Below are positions 7,178 through 16,222 of a stretch of 61,715 bases of DNA, in pieces. Made by a program: the position numbers and the translations under genes. Each line of letters opens with the position of its first letter. Within the stretch, counting starts at the first letter, position 1. Below the pieces are notes generated by a model. That model was not told where the DNA came from. It searched no databases and worked only from the letters and a program-made list of their open reading frames with translations. The stretch lies in the IMG/VR virus record IMGVR_UViG_3300029989_000022, positions 1-61,715 of that record. One strand, 5' to 3'. This DNA comes from a virus.

Positions 7178-7350
7178 GAAATACAAAGCCGGACTTACTG
7201 GAGAAGACTTTTGCGCTGATGCATGAAAAGGGACTCACCTATGGCGAGGCAAGGGCGGAACTGGGTCGGCGCGGAGCCGCGCGGCGTGCTGAAAATCGCC
7301 GCCGGATGAGCCTTGGCCGTTCGCTCATGGAAAGGATGGGGTTGGCATAA
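7174..7350 (+). CDS. Small basic protein
   Basis: 58 aa, ATG 7174 overlapping the upstream stop and itself overlapping the next start. LLEKTFALMHEKGLTYGEARAELGRRGAARR resembles a short helix-turn-helix segment followed by an Arg-rich tail. Likely a small nucleic-acid-binding protein. No family named. Confidence 0.6.
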   Translation: MRNTKPDLLEKTFALMHEKGLTYGEARAELGRRGAARRAENRRRMSLGRSLMERMGLA

Positions 7351-8108
7351 TGGGTGACTCCTCCGACTATGCGTTGCGGCAGAAAGAGCGGGATGCTGAG
7401 TATTCGGCGGCGTGCCGCGATTGGGTCAAGACTGCGGCACCCGAAGACCTGGAGGCGATGCGGGTTGCGGGCGTGGCGCGCGAAGTGCAGCACCGCAACG
7501 GGAAGCGGGAACTGGTCGCGGAGGATCGCGACGAGGTGGCGACAGGCCGGATGGATGGCGACCGGGTGTTTTTGGGTCGGGAAGACGACCTAATGGTGGC
7601 ACTGGAACGCTGGAATGAGGCAGGGATGTTTGTGGAGGTGGATTTTGCCGGGGGAGCCGACAAGCTGCCGGATTTGCTCCGGGAGCGGTTCGGCGTGACG
7701 CGCGAACAGGCCGATGGGATCGCGGCAATGGTGTCTGGCTTGATCCGTCGTGAAGTCTCGGCGGAGAGCGGACTGATGTTGCGCCGTGCGATCGGGTTCT
7801 TTTTGTTGCCGGGGAATTTATTGGTGCGTGCCCATGCGCTGGCCCACGCGGCGCGCATGGCGGCGGCAAGCGGTTTTCGGAGTCTGCGCCACTCGGCGCA
7901 GGAATGCGGCGTATCGGTCGAGGCGGTGCGCAAGGTGGCATGGACTTGGGTCAAAGTGCTGAATTTGCCTCCGCTGGAGGGGGCGAAGAGCGACGAGGCG
8001 CGGGCGCGCTATCGGGAAGACAAAAAAACAAATCATTGGAGAAATCAAAAATGCAAAAAGGGCAGCAAATTAACGGGGAAGTCGGCACCGACATCCCCAA
8101 AGAAATAG
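7350..8108 (+). CDS. Hypothetical protein with C-terminal HTH-like segment
   Basis: 252 aa. An acidic N-terminal half is followed by a helical region (LLRERFGVTREQADGIAAMVSGLIRREVS) and, at about residues 175-205, SLRHSAQECGVSVEAVRKVAWTWVKVLN, which fits a helix-turn-helix. The tail is very basic and runs 58 bp into the next gene, which starts at 8051 in another frame. A DNA-binding role is inferred, and the exact function is unknown. Confidence 0.6.
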   Translation: MGDSSDYALRQKERDAEYSAACRDWVKTAAPEDLEAMRVAGVAREVQHRNGKRELVAEDRDEVATGRMDGDRVFLGREDDLMVALERWNEAGMFVEVDFAGGADKLPDLLRERFGVTREQADGIAAMVSGLIRREVSAESGLMLRRAIGFFLLPGNLLVRAHALAHAARMAAASGFRSLRHSAQECGVSVEAVRKVAWTWVKVLNLPPLEGAKSDEARARYREDKKTNHWRNQKCKKGSKLTGKSAPTSPKK

Positions 8109-8788
8109 AATTGGCGGTGGTGGGCGGATTGTCGCCCGGCGCAAAATTGCGAGAGCCCCGGATGTTTCGTCTGGGCGCGTTGGGAGTGCAGTTTGCGGGC
8201 GAGATGTCATTCGAGCATTGGCAGGAAGGCATGGCCATGCTGGGGATGTGGAAGCACGCTTCGCAACTGTGGCTGACGGATTTCATCACGAAAGGGCGGT
8301 CGCTCTTTGGGGATGAAAAGGTGCAGGAGACATTGGCGCAGTTGCAATTTGACCTGCACGATACCACCCAGGCTCTTGCCATTGGCGAGTTGTCCCTGCT
8401 GGCGCGTCGGCCCGGTTTGACCAACGGCCATTATCTGGCGCTGGCGGATGCCCGGTTGAGCGCGGAGGTGCAGGAGCAATGGGCGGACCTTGCTCTCAAG
8501 CATAACATGACGGCGGCGCAGTTGGAGAAGTCCATTGCCGCGGGAGCGGTGCTGCCCGAGCGCGAATCGGCGAGCCGGTCTGCGGGCGGCGGGATTGCAA
8601 CCATCCACGGGTTTCGGCAGGTGTTCGACCTCTGGTTTCGCAAGGTGGATCAATCTGATGAGCCGATAGACCAGTGGTCCAGCGATCGCAAGCGGGAGCT
8701 TTGGGAGGAACTCAAGGGTCCGGTCAAGGTCGGATTGGATCTGGCGCGGAGCTTGGGAATTGACGTGGAGAAGGAGGTGCGCTCATGA
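8051..8788 (+). CDS. Hypothetical early protein
   Basis: 245 aa from ATG 8051, with GGAGAAATC just upstream. Mostly helical and soluble (FAGEMSFEHWQEGMAMLGMWKHASQLWLTDFITKGRSLFGDEKVQ..., LALKHNMTAAQLEKSIAAG). The TAAQLEKSI segment could be part of a small DNA-binding domain. It overlaps the next gene by ATGA. No family recognised. Confidence 0.65.
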   Translation: MQKGQQINGEVGTDIPKEIELAVVGGLSPGAKLREPRMFRLGALGVQFAGEMSFEHWQEGMAMLGMWKHASQLWLTDFITKGRSLFGDEKVQETLAQLQFDLHDTTQALAIGELSLLARRPGLTNGHYLALADARLSAEVQEQWADLALKHNMTAAQLEKSIAAGAVLPERESASRSAGGGIATIHGFRQVFDLWFRKVDQSDEPIDQWSSDRKRELWEELKGPVKVGLDLARSLGIDVEKEVRS

Positions 8789-9657
8789 CCGGCTTTAGCT
8801 ATGGACGCAGTTTTCTCTACGGAGTCCAGAAAGAGAAGGTGTGCATCCCGGGATTTAAGGTGATCGAGAACCCTGGGTGTTTTCTCTGTGTCGAGCGGAA
8901 GGGCGTGCAATACATCGTCGAGCGCTTGCCGGAACATTGGCGGCTCACTCCCTGGAATGCGACGCGCGAAAAATACCTTTGTGATCAAAGCATTCTCGTG
9001 GATCGTCCGCATCCCCTCATTGATTTGCTGCCGTTTTGCAGCAAGGATGAGACCCGCCAAGCGTTGATGCGTCCCTTCACGGAAGGCAGTTACACTTATG
9101 CAACCTGCGGGCGGGTGGCGATCCGCGTGGATGCCCGCAGTGAGTATGGTCCGCTTGATAACACCGTGAATGCGGGAGGCGTCGGGTGGCCCATCGAGAG
9201 ACTGACGCGGCTGTTGAGTCCGATCCTGCCAAAGGAAACGCCGCAGACCAAGTCCGCACCGTGCGGGAACTGCGAAGGAAAAGGGAAATTTGACAAGTGT
9301 CCAGATTGCGAGGGCAAAGGGAGCATGGAGTGCGACTTGGGTCATACGCACAATTGTTCCAAGTGCAGGGGGCGTGGATACACCAAGGGGCACAGCGAAA
9401 TATGCCAGGAATGCAAGGGGACTGGCATGGTAACGGGAGACTTATATGTGCGCATCGGCGCATCGTGTTTCAACTACGCAATCGTTCGGAAGGTTCTGGA
9501 GCTTCCGGGAATTCGGATCGCTCCTAGCGTAGAGTCTAAGCCGACCTATTTTGCCTTTGATGGCGGGGACGGATTGATGATGCCGGTGCAGATTACCTCC
9601 CCTTCGGAGAATCCTTCGTTCGAGATTCCGCTCGTGGAAATGGAGGTGGAAAAGTGA
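8785..9657 (+). CDS. Protein with DnaJ-type zinc-finger region
   Basis: 290 aa. The N-terminal about 150 residues match no family I recognise. At about 158-210 there is a run of Cys pairs: CGNCEGKGKF, CPDCEGKGSM, CSKCRGRGYT and CQECKGTGMV. This is the CxxCxGxG zinc-finger pattern of DnaJ/Hsp40. There is no J-domain (no HPD), so it is not a full co-chaperone. Such stand-alone cysteine-rich regions bind two zinc ions and can contact unfolded protein or nucleic acid. A good GGAGG lies upstream. It sits in an early operon next to the DUF3310 gene. Confidence 0.75.
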   Translation: MTGFSYGRSFLYGVQKEKVCIPGFKVIENPGCFLCVERKGVQYIVERLPEHWRLTPWNATREKYLCDQSILVDRPHPLIDLLPFCSKDETRQALMRPFTEGSYTYATCGRVAIRVDARSEYGPLDNTVNAGGVGWPIERLTRLLSPILPKETPQTKSAPCGNCEGKGKFDKCPDCEGKGSMECDLGHTHNCSKCRGRGYTKGHSEICQECKGTGMVTGDLYVRIGASCFNYAIVRKVLELPGIRIAPSVESKPTYFAFDGGDGLMMPVQITSPSENPSFEIPLVEMEVEK

Positions 9658-9947
9658 ATACCCCGCGTTATGAACATCCAACGCATGGCGCGGCGAGTTC
9701 AGGTCCGCGAGCCGATGCAGTGAATCACCCGGAGCATTACACAGCCGGAAATATTGAGTGCATCGCCGCTATCCGTGAAGCTCTTGGACTGGATGGGTTC
9801 CTGGCTTTCTGCCGTGGGAACGTGTTGAAGTATTCTTGGCGTGCCGACAAAAAGGGCAAGTGCTCGGAAGACATGGCGAAAGCGGCGTGGTATGCGACCA
9901 AGGCGAGCGAAGCGGCAAAGGAAATGGAGGTGCCTCGTGAGCGCTAA
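9654..9947 (+). CDS. DUF3310 (SaV-like) protein
   Basis: 97 aa, GTG start with GGAGG at the right distance. The core DAVNHPEHYTAGNIECIAAI and FCRGNVLKYSWRADKKG is the signature of DUF3310, a very common small phage protein of unknown function sometimes described as a nucleotide kinase-like SaV protein. The first 20 residues are variable. It overlaps the following gene by 11 bp. Confidence 0.85.
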   Translation: MNTPRYEHPTHGAASSGPRADAVNHPEHYTAGNIECIAAIREALGLDGFLAFCRGNVLKYSWRADKKGKCSEDMAKAAWYATKASEAAKEMEVPRER

Positions 9948-10947
9948 TACCCACATCGACTGGTGCGACATGACCTTTAACCCGTGGATCGGCTGCACCA
10001 AGGTATCTCCGGGGTGTGCGAACTGTTACGCAGAAAATGATACCTTTGCGCGGGTGCAGCGCTCGAAGGGCAGGGAGCTTTGGGGTAAGGGATGCGCCAG
10101 ACATCGCACCAGCGCGGCGAACTGGAGGCAACCGTTGCGGTGGAATAATGCTCCGGGATTTTGCAATACCTGCGGATGTTTTGTTGCTCCTAGTGTTTGC
10201 GCCCACGGAATAGAACATTTTGAAATTGGTAGGCGTCCCCGTGTCTTCTGTGGCTCTCTCTGCGACGTGTTTGATGACGAGGTGCCGATTGAGTGGCTCG
10301 CAGATTTGCTGTTGCTAATCTATGACACACCGAATCTGGATTGGCTTCTTTTAACCAAAAGGCCAGAAAATTGGGATCAGCGCATCGAGTCCGCGTATCG
10401 CCTTCAAAACAAAAAGAATTACGCTCTAATGGTGTGGTTGGAAGATTGGATTGAAGGCAAACATCCCACCAATATCTGGATAGGAACCACGGTGGAGAAT
10501 CAGGAGATGGCCGACAAGCGCATCCCTGAGCTGTGCAAGATTCATGCGGCGGTCCGCTTTCTGAGTTGCGAACCGCTATTGGGGACAGTGGACATTGAAC
10601 AATGGATTGATCCGATTGACCTTGGCTATGTTGGAAAATCATTCCTGGACTGGGTCATCTGTGGGGGTGAGAGCGGATCGAATGCACGACCAATGCACCC
10701 GGATTGGGCGCGAAGTCTGCGGGATCAGTGCCAAGAAGCTGGCGTGCCATTCTTCTTCAAGCAGTGGGGGGAGTGGGAGCCTTTCGGAACGTACGATGGA
10801 CGCCAGATTCTTCCCTGGGGCGAATACGAGGTTCCTACGGAATCCAGCGAGGGGTTTGGCTTCCTGAAAAAGGGAAAAAAGGCGGCGGGGCGTTTGCTGG
10901 ATGGAGTCATTCACAATGCGTTTCCAAAAATGGGAGGGGCACAATGA
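9937..10947 (+). CDS. Phage Gp37/Gp68 family protein (DUF5131)
   Basis: 336 aa. Start taken at GTG 9937, which has GGAGG at 9926-9930 and begins with the family's conserved TxIxWxDxTFNPWxGC (here ANTHIDWCDMTFNPWIGCTKVSPGCANCYAE). Other conserved family pieces are RVFCGSLCDVFD, DWLLLTKRPENW, WIGTTVENQEMADKRIPEL, RFLSCEPLLG, WVICGGESGSNARPMHPDW and FFFKQWGEW. The Cys pattern near the N-terminus (CxxxxxxxCxxC) could hold a metal or Fe-S cluster. The family is common in phages. Biochemical role not established to my knowledge. Confidence 0.9.
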   Translation: MSANTHIDWCDMTFNPWIGCTKVSPGCANCYAENDTFARVQRSKGRELWGKGCARHRTSAANWRQPLRWNNAPGFCNTCGCFVAPSVCAHGIEHFEIGRRPRVFCGSLCDVFDDEVPIEWLADLLLLIYDTPNLDWLLLTKRPENWDQRIESAYRLQNKKNYALMVWLEDWIEGKHPTNIWIGTTVENQEMADKRIPELCKIHAAVRFLSCEPLLGTVDIEQWIDPIDLGYVGKSFLDWVICGGESGSNARPMHPDWARSLRDQCQEAGVPFFFKQWGEWEPFGTYDGRQILPWGEYEVPTESSEGFGFLKKGKKAAGRLLDGVIHNAFPKMGGAQ

Positions 10948-11564
10948 GTAATCTGATCCGTCTTTTCCTGCCGGATGGAAAGCCTACACGGTTTGCATTG
11001 TGCAAGGAATGTGGAACACTAAAATCGGCTGATGACGTGAACTCAACAGCATTCGCGGAATATTGTTGTCACTGCGAAGAGTGTGAGGCGCTTATTCCAA
11101 CCGGAAAGGCAAAATGGTATGGGAGATGGTGCGATTCATGTTGGAGCATTCGCGCAGCAGAGAAAGAAAAGGAACGTTTTCAGAAGGCGGAAAAAATACA
11201 ATCCGACGGGTATCATGGGCCGGTTTGGTATCCCCATTGTGGATATAATGATGGGTTCTTCGACGATGTTGAATCCCTTCTCGACTATCTGCAAGACAAT
11301 CTCGATGAAGACGGACATAAGGAAGGACCGAGATACGCATTCGCCGTTAATGCCATATCGTTCGTGCAAATCGATTGCCGTGCGATACTTGAAAACTTCG
11401 ATGAGCCTGACGATTTCGATTACGAACTCGATGGCGTTCAGGATTTAGAATCCGCTGTGGAGGCTTTCGAGGCTAAGAACGCCGAGTTAAAGCGATGGGA
11501 CGTAGATTATTCACGGGCGATTATATTGCCCGAGATCGTTTTGGAAGGCGAGGTAGAGCAATGA
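10944..11564 (+). CDS. Zinc-finger-containing early protein
   Basis: 206 aa. The start overlaps the upstream stop, with GGGAGGGG in front. Two Cys clusters in the first 75 residues (CKECG, CCHCEEC, CDSC) suggest one or two zinc knuckles. The C-terminal half is very acidic (ENFDEPDDFDYELDGVQDLESAVEAFEAKN). No family recognised. Possibly a nucleic-acid or protein-binding adaptor. Confidence 0.65.
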   Translation: MSNLIRLFLPDGKPTRFALCKECGTLKSADDVNSTAFAEYCCHCEECEALIPTGKAKWYGRWCDSCWSIRAAEKEKERFQKAEKIQSDGYHGPVWYPHCGYNDGFFDDVESLLDYLQDNLDEDGHKEGPRYAFAVNAISFVQIDCRAILENFDEPDDFDYELDGVQDLESAVEAFEAKNAELKRWDVDYSRAIILPEIVLEGEVEQ

Positions 11565-11719
11565 AATCAATGGATTATTGGGAGATGCTGCCGATGGTCA
11601 TCATGTGTTGGTCTTTTGTGGTGGCATTGGTTCTCGTGCTCATCGCGGCGGCGATCGCTGTCTTCTCAGAGTTATTTTTGGCAATCCGCAAGGATTGGAA
11701 GAAAGGAGGGGAGCAATGA
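11561..11719 (+). CDS. Single-helix small membrane protein
   Basis: 52 aa. ATG 11561 overlaps the end of the preceding ORF, and the stop overlaps the next start. A long hydrophobic segment at about residues 10-36 (VIMCWSFVVALVLVLIAAAIAVF) is followed by a basic tail. Function unknown. Confidence 0.6.
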   Translation: MKSMDYWEMLPMVIMCWSFVVALVLVLIAAAIAVFSELFLAIRKDWKKGGEQ

Positions 11720-12450
11720 CATGCCCGATTCATCAGGTGCCGGATAGTCGATGCGCCTTGTGCGGATTCGAGGAGAATAACAACGCATCCGTAGCCCGCG
11801 CGACCCTTGACCTATTCAGCGAGCGGAATGCAGAGCTACAGGCCAGCCTACACGCTGCCGAGGCTGCGTGCGCGGAGATGCGTGCGGCATTAAATACTAT
11901 TGCACGGCTTGAGGATGATGCTGGCAATAGACTCTTTGAGGGTGGGTGCATGCAGATAGCTGCAAAAGCATGCGCTAATACCACCATCGGAACCGGATGG
12001 CACTCGCAGGAAGAGTGGGAGTCGGTTCAGAGCAGCTTGTCTATTTCCAAGCTAACTAACAAACTTCTTAACGATATGTTCAAGCAAGCAAATCACAAAG
12101 TCGAAGCTGGATTAAGGTTTTCCACAGGCATAAAGGAAGTATTGCCCTCGATTACGCTGCTTGAACAGCAACTTTCCAAAGCGTGCAAGGACTCGGAGCG
12201 GTTGGATTGGCTAGAAAATAGTGCATACATAGCCTATCGGGACCGCGACCCAGAAAACAAAACGCTATGCGACCATCACACGCTAGTCGATGAGGATGAT
12301 GGGAGGAAAAACGGAAGAAGAGGCATTGTGGAAAAAACAATCCGAGAAGCCATTGATGCGGCGATGGCACGCACGAGGAAAGACATGAATAATTCCCATC
12401 AGGAAGCATCCTTACATAAGGATGGAAAAATAGAAGGTGGTGTGCTTTGA
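11716..12450 (+). CDS. Hypothetical protein with Cys-rich N-terminus
   Basis: 244 aa from ATG 11716, preceded by GGAGGGGAG. The first 20 residues have CPIH...CALCGF, a possible zinc-binding knuckle. Residues 25-70 look coiled. DSERLDWLENSAYIAYRD (about residues 155-172) and VEKTIREAIDAAMAR resemble a domain often seen in small phage proteins. The frame runs through palindrome copy 2 (12407-12424), coding SLHKDG near its C-terminus, so the last residues may be a late addition. Confidence 0.55.
   Translation: MTCPIHQVPDSRCALCGFEENNNASVARATLDLFSERNAELQASLHAAEAACAEMRAALNTIARLEDDAGNRLFEGGCMQIAAKACANTTIGTGWHSQEEWESVQSSLSISKLTNKLLNDMFKQANHKVEAGLRFSTGIKEVLPSITLLEQQLSKACKDSERLDWLENSAYIAYRDRDPENKTLCDHHTLVDEDDGRKNGRRGIVEKTIREAIDAAMARTRKDMNNSHQEASLHKDGKIEGGVL
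12407..12424. repeat. Dispersed palindrome, copy 2
   Basis: CATCCTTACATAAGGATG, 18 bp, one central mismatch to a perfect palindrome. It is near the 3' end of the 11716 ORF and ends 22 bp before the start of the ASCH gene. Confidence 0.8.
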
Positions 12451-12872
12451 AACACAACTGGCCTTCGGTTACAGCGGCACTCTCCATCCGACAACCTTGG
12501 GCGTGGCTCATTGTCAATGGGTTCAAGGACATTGAAAATCGGTCTTGGCGGACAGAGTTTCGCGGACGGGTGCTGATCCACGCGGGGAAGAAGTATGGGA
12601 AGGAGGAACGGGCGATTGCGGAGGCGGCGCAGCGAGAGTTTGGGATAGACATTCCCGAGGCACTCGACCTGGGCGGGATTGTGGGCGGCGTGGAGATTGT
12701 GGATTGCGTCACGGAATCGGAGTCGAAGTGGTTTGAGGGCACCGAGCATCATCCCTATGGGTTTGTGCTGGAGACCCCGGTGGTGTTGCCATTTCGCCCG
12801 GTGACTGGGCGACTTGGGTTTTTCAATGTTTGCGGGGAGAAGTCATTTCTGGCGAGGGAGGTTGCCCGATGA
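12447..12872 (+). CDS. ASCH-domain protein
   Basis: 141 aa, TTG start overlapping the previous stop. ALSIRQPWAWLIVNGFKDIENRSW is the conserved ASCH opening (SIRxPWA..I..G.KxIE.R.W), then FRGRVLIHAGKK and a C-terminal GRLGFF. ASCH domains have a PUA-like fold and bind RNA or act on modified nucleosides; some are amidohydrolases for acylated cytidine. Adjacent to a cytosine methyltransferase, so a role in modified-nucleotide metabolism is possible but unproven. Confidence 0.85.
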   Translation: MKHNWPSVTAALSIRQPWAWLIVNGFKDIENRSWRTEFRGRVLIHAGKKYGKEERAIAEAAQREFGIDIPEALDLGGIVGGVEIVDCVTESESKWFEGTEHHPYGFVLETPVVLPFRPVTGRLGFFNVCGEKSFLAREVAR

Positions 12873-14791
12873 TTCGTCCCCAGCTCATCCTCGATCTTAA
12901 CGAGGAATTGATCGTCGATAACTTCGCGGGAGGCGGCGGCGCTTCCACGGGCATTGAACTCGCGCTGGGTCGCGCGGTGGACATCGCGATCAACCATAAC
13001 CAGGAAGCCTTGACGCTTCATAAGGCAAATCACCCGCAAACGCTGCACCTCTGCGAGGACGTGTTCGTGGTCGATCCGCGCGAAGTCACGAAGGGGCGTC
13101 CCGTTGGTCTTGCGTGGTTCTCGCCGGACTGCAAACACTTCTCAAAGGCAAAGGGAGGAAAGCCGAAGTCGAAACGGATTCGGGGTCTCGCGTGGGTGAT
13201 GGTCAAGTGGGCTGCGACCGTCCATCCGCGCGTGATGATTCTGGAGAATGTGGAGGAATTTCAGACGTGGGGCCCGTTGCTGGCCGACGGGAATGCGGAT
13301 CCTCGACGCAAGGGGAACACCTTTCGGAATTTCTGTGGGCGGCTACGCAATCTGGGTTACGAGTTGGAGTTTCGGGAGCTTAGAGCCTGTGATTATGGCG
13401 CTCCGACGATCCGCAAGCGCTTGTTCCTGATTGCCCGCCGCGATGGAAAACCGGTTGTCTGGCCGGAACCAACCCACGGGAAGCCGGGCAGCGAGGGGGT
13501 GAAATCCAAGCGTCTCAAGCCGTGGCGCACTGCCTCAGAGTGCATCGACTGGTCTTTACCTTGTCCGAGCATCTTTGATCGGGATCGTCCGCTGGTGGAG
13601 TCTTCGCATCGGCGCATCGCCCGGGGACTAAAGAAGTTTGTCATCGAGGCGGCGAAGCCGTTCATCGTAAAATACCATACCGCCAAGCGACATGGTGACG
13701 ACCGCGTGGGATCGCTTGACGATCCGCTTCCGACCCAGACCACGGAGAATCGCTTCGGACTGGTATCGGCGACCTTGGTCAACACCGCGAATAGCAAAAC
13801 TACTGGAAGAGGTCCCAACGCATGGCCGGTGGAAGAGCCCTTGCGCACGGTTACGGCAAGCAACGGTTTTGCGGTGATCGCCCCCTCGCTCATCCGCGCC
13901 GCGCATAGCGATGAATCACCTTCCGGCGTTAAGCGTTGGGGAAAGGGAATCCACTCCCTTGAAGAGCCGCTCGGAACGCAGCCCGCGAGCAATGAGTTCG
14001 CGCTTATTGCGCCGATTCTTACGGAGTGTGCGAATGCGTCCCATCAACGCAATTTCCAAGCCGATGAACCTATGCGAACGCAGTGCGCCCAGGTAAAAGG
14101 CGGACATTTTGCGCAGGTGACGGCGTTTTTAGCCAAACACTATACTGGGGTTGTGGGCAGTGAACTGAACGATCCGGTTCATACGGTGACTGCGACGGAT
14201 CATAACGCGATCGTGGCGGCAAACTTGGTGAGGCAGTTCGGTAAATCTACCGGAAGCGGAGCCGATGAACCCATCGGGACCGTCACGGCTGGCGGCTCGG
14301 GAAAGTCGGCGTTGGTGACCTCGCACCTCGCGAAGCTCTACACGACCAACACGGGGCAGCCTGTGAGTGAGCCGATGCACACGATCACGAGCGGAGGGAA
14401 TCACATCGCAGAGGTGCGCGCCTTCCTGGTCAAGTATTATGGAGAGGGCGGGCAAGATCAGGACATCAACGACCCAATGCACACGATTCCCACGAAAGAT
14501 CGGATTGGCTTGGTGACGGTCGAAGGTGTGGACTATGTCATCACCGATATTGGCATGCGGATGTTGCAGCCGCACGAGCTTTTTGCGGCACAGGGTTTCC
14601 CGATGGATTATGTCATCGCTCCCGAGGTGAACGGCAAGCGGCTCTCAAAAACGGCGCAGGTGCGCATGTGCGGAAACTCGGTATGTCCGCCGATGGCGGC
14701 GGCGTTGGTTCGCGCCAATGTCCCGGAGCTTTCCGTTTGGTTTCGAGGGGAGAAAGCCGCAAAATCGCAACAGAAAGAGGCAGTCGCATGA
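12869..14791 (+). CDS. C5 cytosine DNA methyltransferase with repeat-rich target region
   Basis: 640 aa, ATG overlapping the ASCH stop. Motif I is NFAGGGGASTGIE (about 16-28). The catalytic segment is WFSPDCKHFSKAKGG (Cys88), a phage variant of PCQ. ILENVEEF is motif VI and IRKRLFLIARRDG motif VIII. RMCGNSVCPPMAAALV near the C-terminus is the late conserved motif. Between about residues 283 and 545 there are about eight copies of a roughly 35-aa unit, [DE]EP(M/L/I)xTxT..G..A.V...L, far beyond a usual target-recognition domain. Methylation would protect phage DNA from host restriction or mark it. No partner restriction enzyme is present. Confidence 0.92.
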   Translation: MIRPQLILDLNEELIVDNFAGGGGASTGIELALGRAVDIAINHNQEALTLHKANHPQTLHLCEDVFVVDPREVTKGRPVGLAWFSPDCKHFSKAKGGKPKSKRIRGLAWVMVKWAATVHPRVMILENVEEFQTWGPLLADGNADPRRKGNTFRNFCGRLRNLGYELEFRELRACDYGAPTIRKRLFLIARRDGKPVVWPEPTHGKPGSEGVKSKRLKPWRTASECIDWSLPCPSIFDRDRPLVESSHRRIARGLKKFVIEAAKPFIVKYHTAKRHGDDRVGSLDDPLPTQTTENRFGLVSATLVNTANSKTTGRGPNAWPVEEPLRTVTASNGFAVIAPSLIRAAHSDESPSGVKRWGKGIHSLEEPLGTQPASNEFALIAPILTECANASHQRNFQADEPMRTQCAQVKGGHFAQVTAFLAKHYTGVVGSELNDPVHTVTATDHNAIVAANLVRQFGKSTGSGADEPIGTVTAGGSGKSALVTSHLAKLYTTNTGQPVSEPMHTITSGGNHIAEVRAFLVKYYGEGGQDQDINDPMHTIPTKDRIGLVTVEGVDYVITDIGMRMLQPHELFAAQGFPMDYVIAPEVNGKRLSKTAQVRMCGNSVCPPMAAALVRANVPELSVWFRGEKAAKSQQKEAVA

Positions 14792-15096
14792 ATGAGCATA
14801 TTGAAAAACTCAAGCTGATGCGGGCGCAGGCTGAAAGGAATGCGGTGCATCATGATACTTCCGTGTTAGCGGGAGGAACCTGGGTTGGTTGTGGAAATTC
14901 TTCGGCGCATGATGAGCTTGCTGCACTGGATGCGGCGATTAAAGGGATTGAGGCGCTTATAGGCTTAATGCCTTTTTCCGTGGAAGAGTATTACCCGACG
15001 TGTGCCACGCAGAAATACAAGATGGCGATGGAGCGAGCGATCGCTGCGAGTGGGTTTGATTACGAAGCTTTTGACCGAGCAAGGAGGGCGGAATGA
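14788..15096 (+). CDS. Small helical protein between two methyltransferases
   Basis: 102 aa. The start overlaps the upstream stop and the end overlaps the adenine methyltransferase start. The N-terminal coil (MNEHIEKLKLMRAQAERNAVHHDTSV) is followed by SSAHDELAALDAAIKGIEALIGL. No family recognised. Confidence 0.6.
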   Translation: MNEHIEKLKLMRAQAERNAVHHDTSVLAGGTWVGCGNSSAHDELAALDAAIKGIEALIGLMPFSVEEYYPTCATQKYKMAMERAIAASGFDYEAFDRARRAE

Positions 15097-16142
15097 ACGA
15101 GTTGCGAGCTCCTTTTCCTTGGTTTGGCGGGAAGTCGCGGGTGGCTGATTTGGTTTGGGAACGGTTTGGGCCGGTTCCGAATTATGTGGAGCCGTTCGCC
15201 GGTTCGTTGGCGGTGCTGCTGGCGCGGCCGCATGAACCGGGTGTGGAGACGGTGAACGATCTGGATTGTTACCTGGCGAATTTTTGGAGGGCGGTTACAG
15301 CGGAGCCGGATACGGTTGCACGCTGGGCGGATGAGCCGGTGAACGAGGCGGATATTCATGCGAGGCATTTGTGGTTGGTGTGTCAGGAAGGTTTTCGCCA
15401 ACGGATGATGACTGATCCCGATTACTATGACGCGAAGATTGCGGGTTGGTGGGTTTGGGGCATTTCGTGCTGGATCGGGAGCGGCTGGTGTGTGCTTCCG
15501 AATTGGAGTGGTCGGATCAGCGCCATCAACTCGGGGCGCGGCATCCATGCGGCAACGGTGCAGGATCGGAGTGTAGCTCGGAAGCGGCCACGGATCGCGC
15601 GTGGCGGTCGAGGCGTAACGCGGCAGGTCCCGGATATTTCCGGGGCCAATGGGGCGGCGGGACGTGGGATTCATGCGAGCGGGCTCGAGGCGAAGTCGAT
15701 TGCGGTGCTGGACTGGATGGAGGCGCTGCGGGATCGGCTTCGGAAGGTGCGGGTTTGCTGCGGGGATTGGAAGCGGGTTCTCGGTAAGTCGCCTACGGAG
15801 TGCATTGGGGTGACGGCTGTGTTTTTGGATCCTCCTTACGGTAAGGATGCCAAACGCCAGAAGGACATTTACCGGGAGGATTCGCTGGACGTTTCCGAGG
15901 CGGTTCGGGAATGGGCCTTGCAGTATGGCGACAATCCGCTCTTCCGCATTGCGCTCTGTGGGTATGAGGGGGAACACAAGATGCCTCCCGAGTGGCAGAT
16001 GGTCGCATGGAAGGCCAATGGCGGTCACGGGAATGCAGGAAACGGGCGCGGTCGTGAGAATGCCGAGCGGGAACGGGTCTGGTTTTCGCCGCATTGTCTG
16101 GAGCCGAGTCAGGCGGAGTTGTTTGAAGCGGTGCAAGGATAG
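15093..16142 (+). CDS. D12-class N6-adenine DNA methyltransferase
   Basis: 349 aa with GGAGGG upstream. The N-terminal PFPWFGGKSRVADLVW and YVEPFAGSLAVLLARP are the FxGxK and FxG SAM-binding motifs of D12 (Dam-type) enzymes. The catalytic DPPY is at residues 246-249. The middle (about 95-200) is the recognition domain, with an unusual Gly/Arg-rich stretch. It should transfer a methyl group to adenine N6 in a short DNA site. Together with the C5 enzyme it suggests a broad anti-restriction strategy. Confidence 0.92.
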   Translation: MNELRAPFPWFGGKSRVADLVWERFGPVPNYVEPFAGSLAVLLARPHEPGVETVNDLDCYLANFWRAVTAEPDTVARWADEPVNEADIHARHLWLVCQEGFRQRMMTDPDYYDAKIAGWWVWGISCWIGSGWCVLPNWSGRISAINSGRGIHAATVQDRSVARKRPRIARGGRGVTRQVPDISGANGAAGRGIHASGLEAKSIAVLDWMEALRDRLRKVRVCCGDWKRVLGKSPTECIGVTAVFLDPPYGKDAKRQKDIYREDSLDVSEAVREWALQYGDNPLFRIALCGYEGEHKMPPEWQMVAWKANGGHGNAGNGRGRENAERERVWFSPHCLEPSQAELFEAVQG

Positions 16143-16222
16143 AAGCGCCGGGGATATTTACCAATTTAGCAAAGAGCTAAGACACGGCCCGTGATAGGGC
16201 AAAAAACAAAACAAAAAATACA

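Noticed and set aside
15589-15650. Intein or frameshift in the adenine methyltransferase at its Gly/Arg-rich part
   Set aside because: The frame is continuous and motif order normal; the stretch lies in the variable recognition domain.
15832-15847. Palindrome-like TCCTTACGGTAAGGA inside the adenine methyltransferase gene
   Set aside because: It coincides with the codons of the catalytic DPPYGKD motif, so it is explained by the protein and was not counted as a copy of the repeat.
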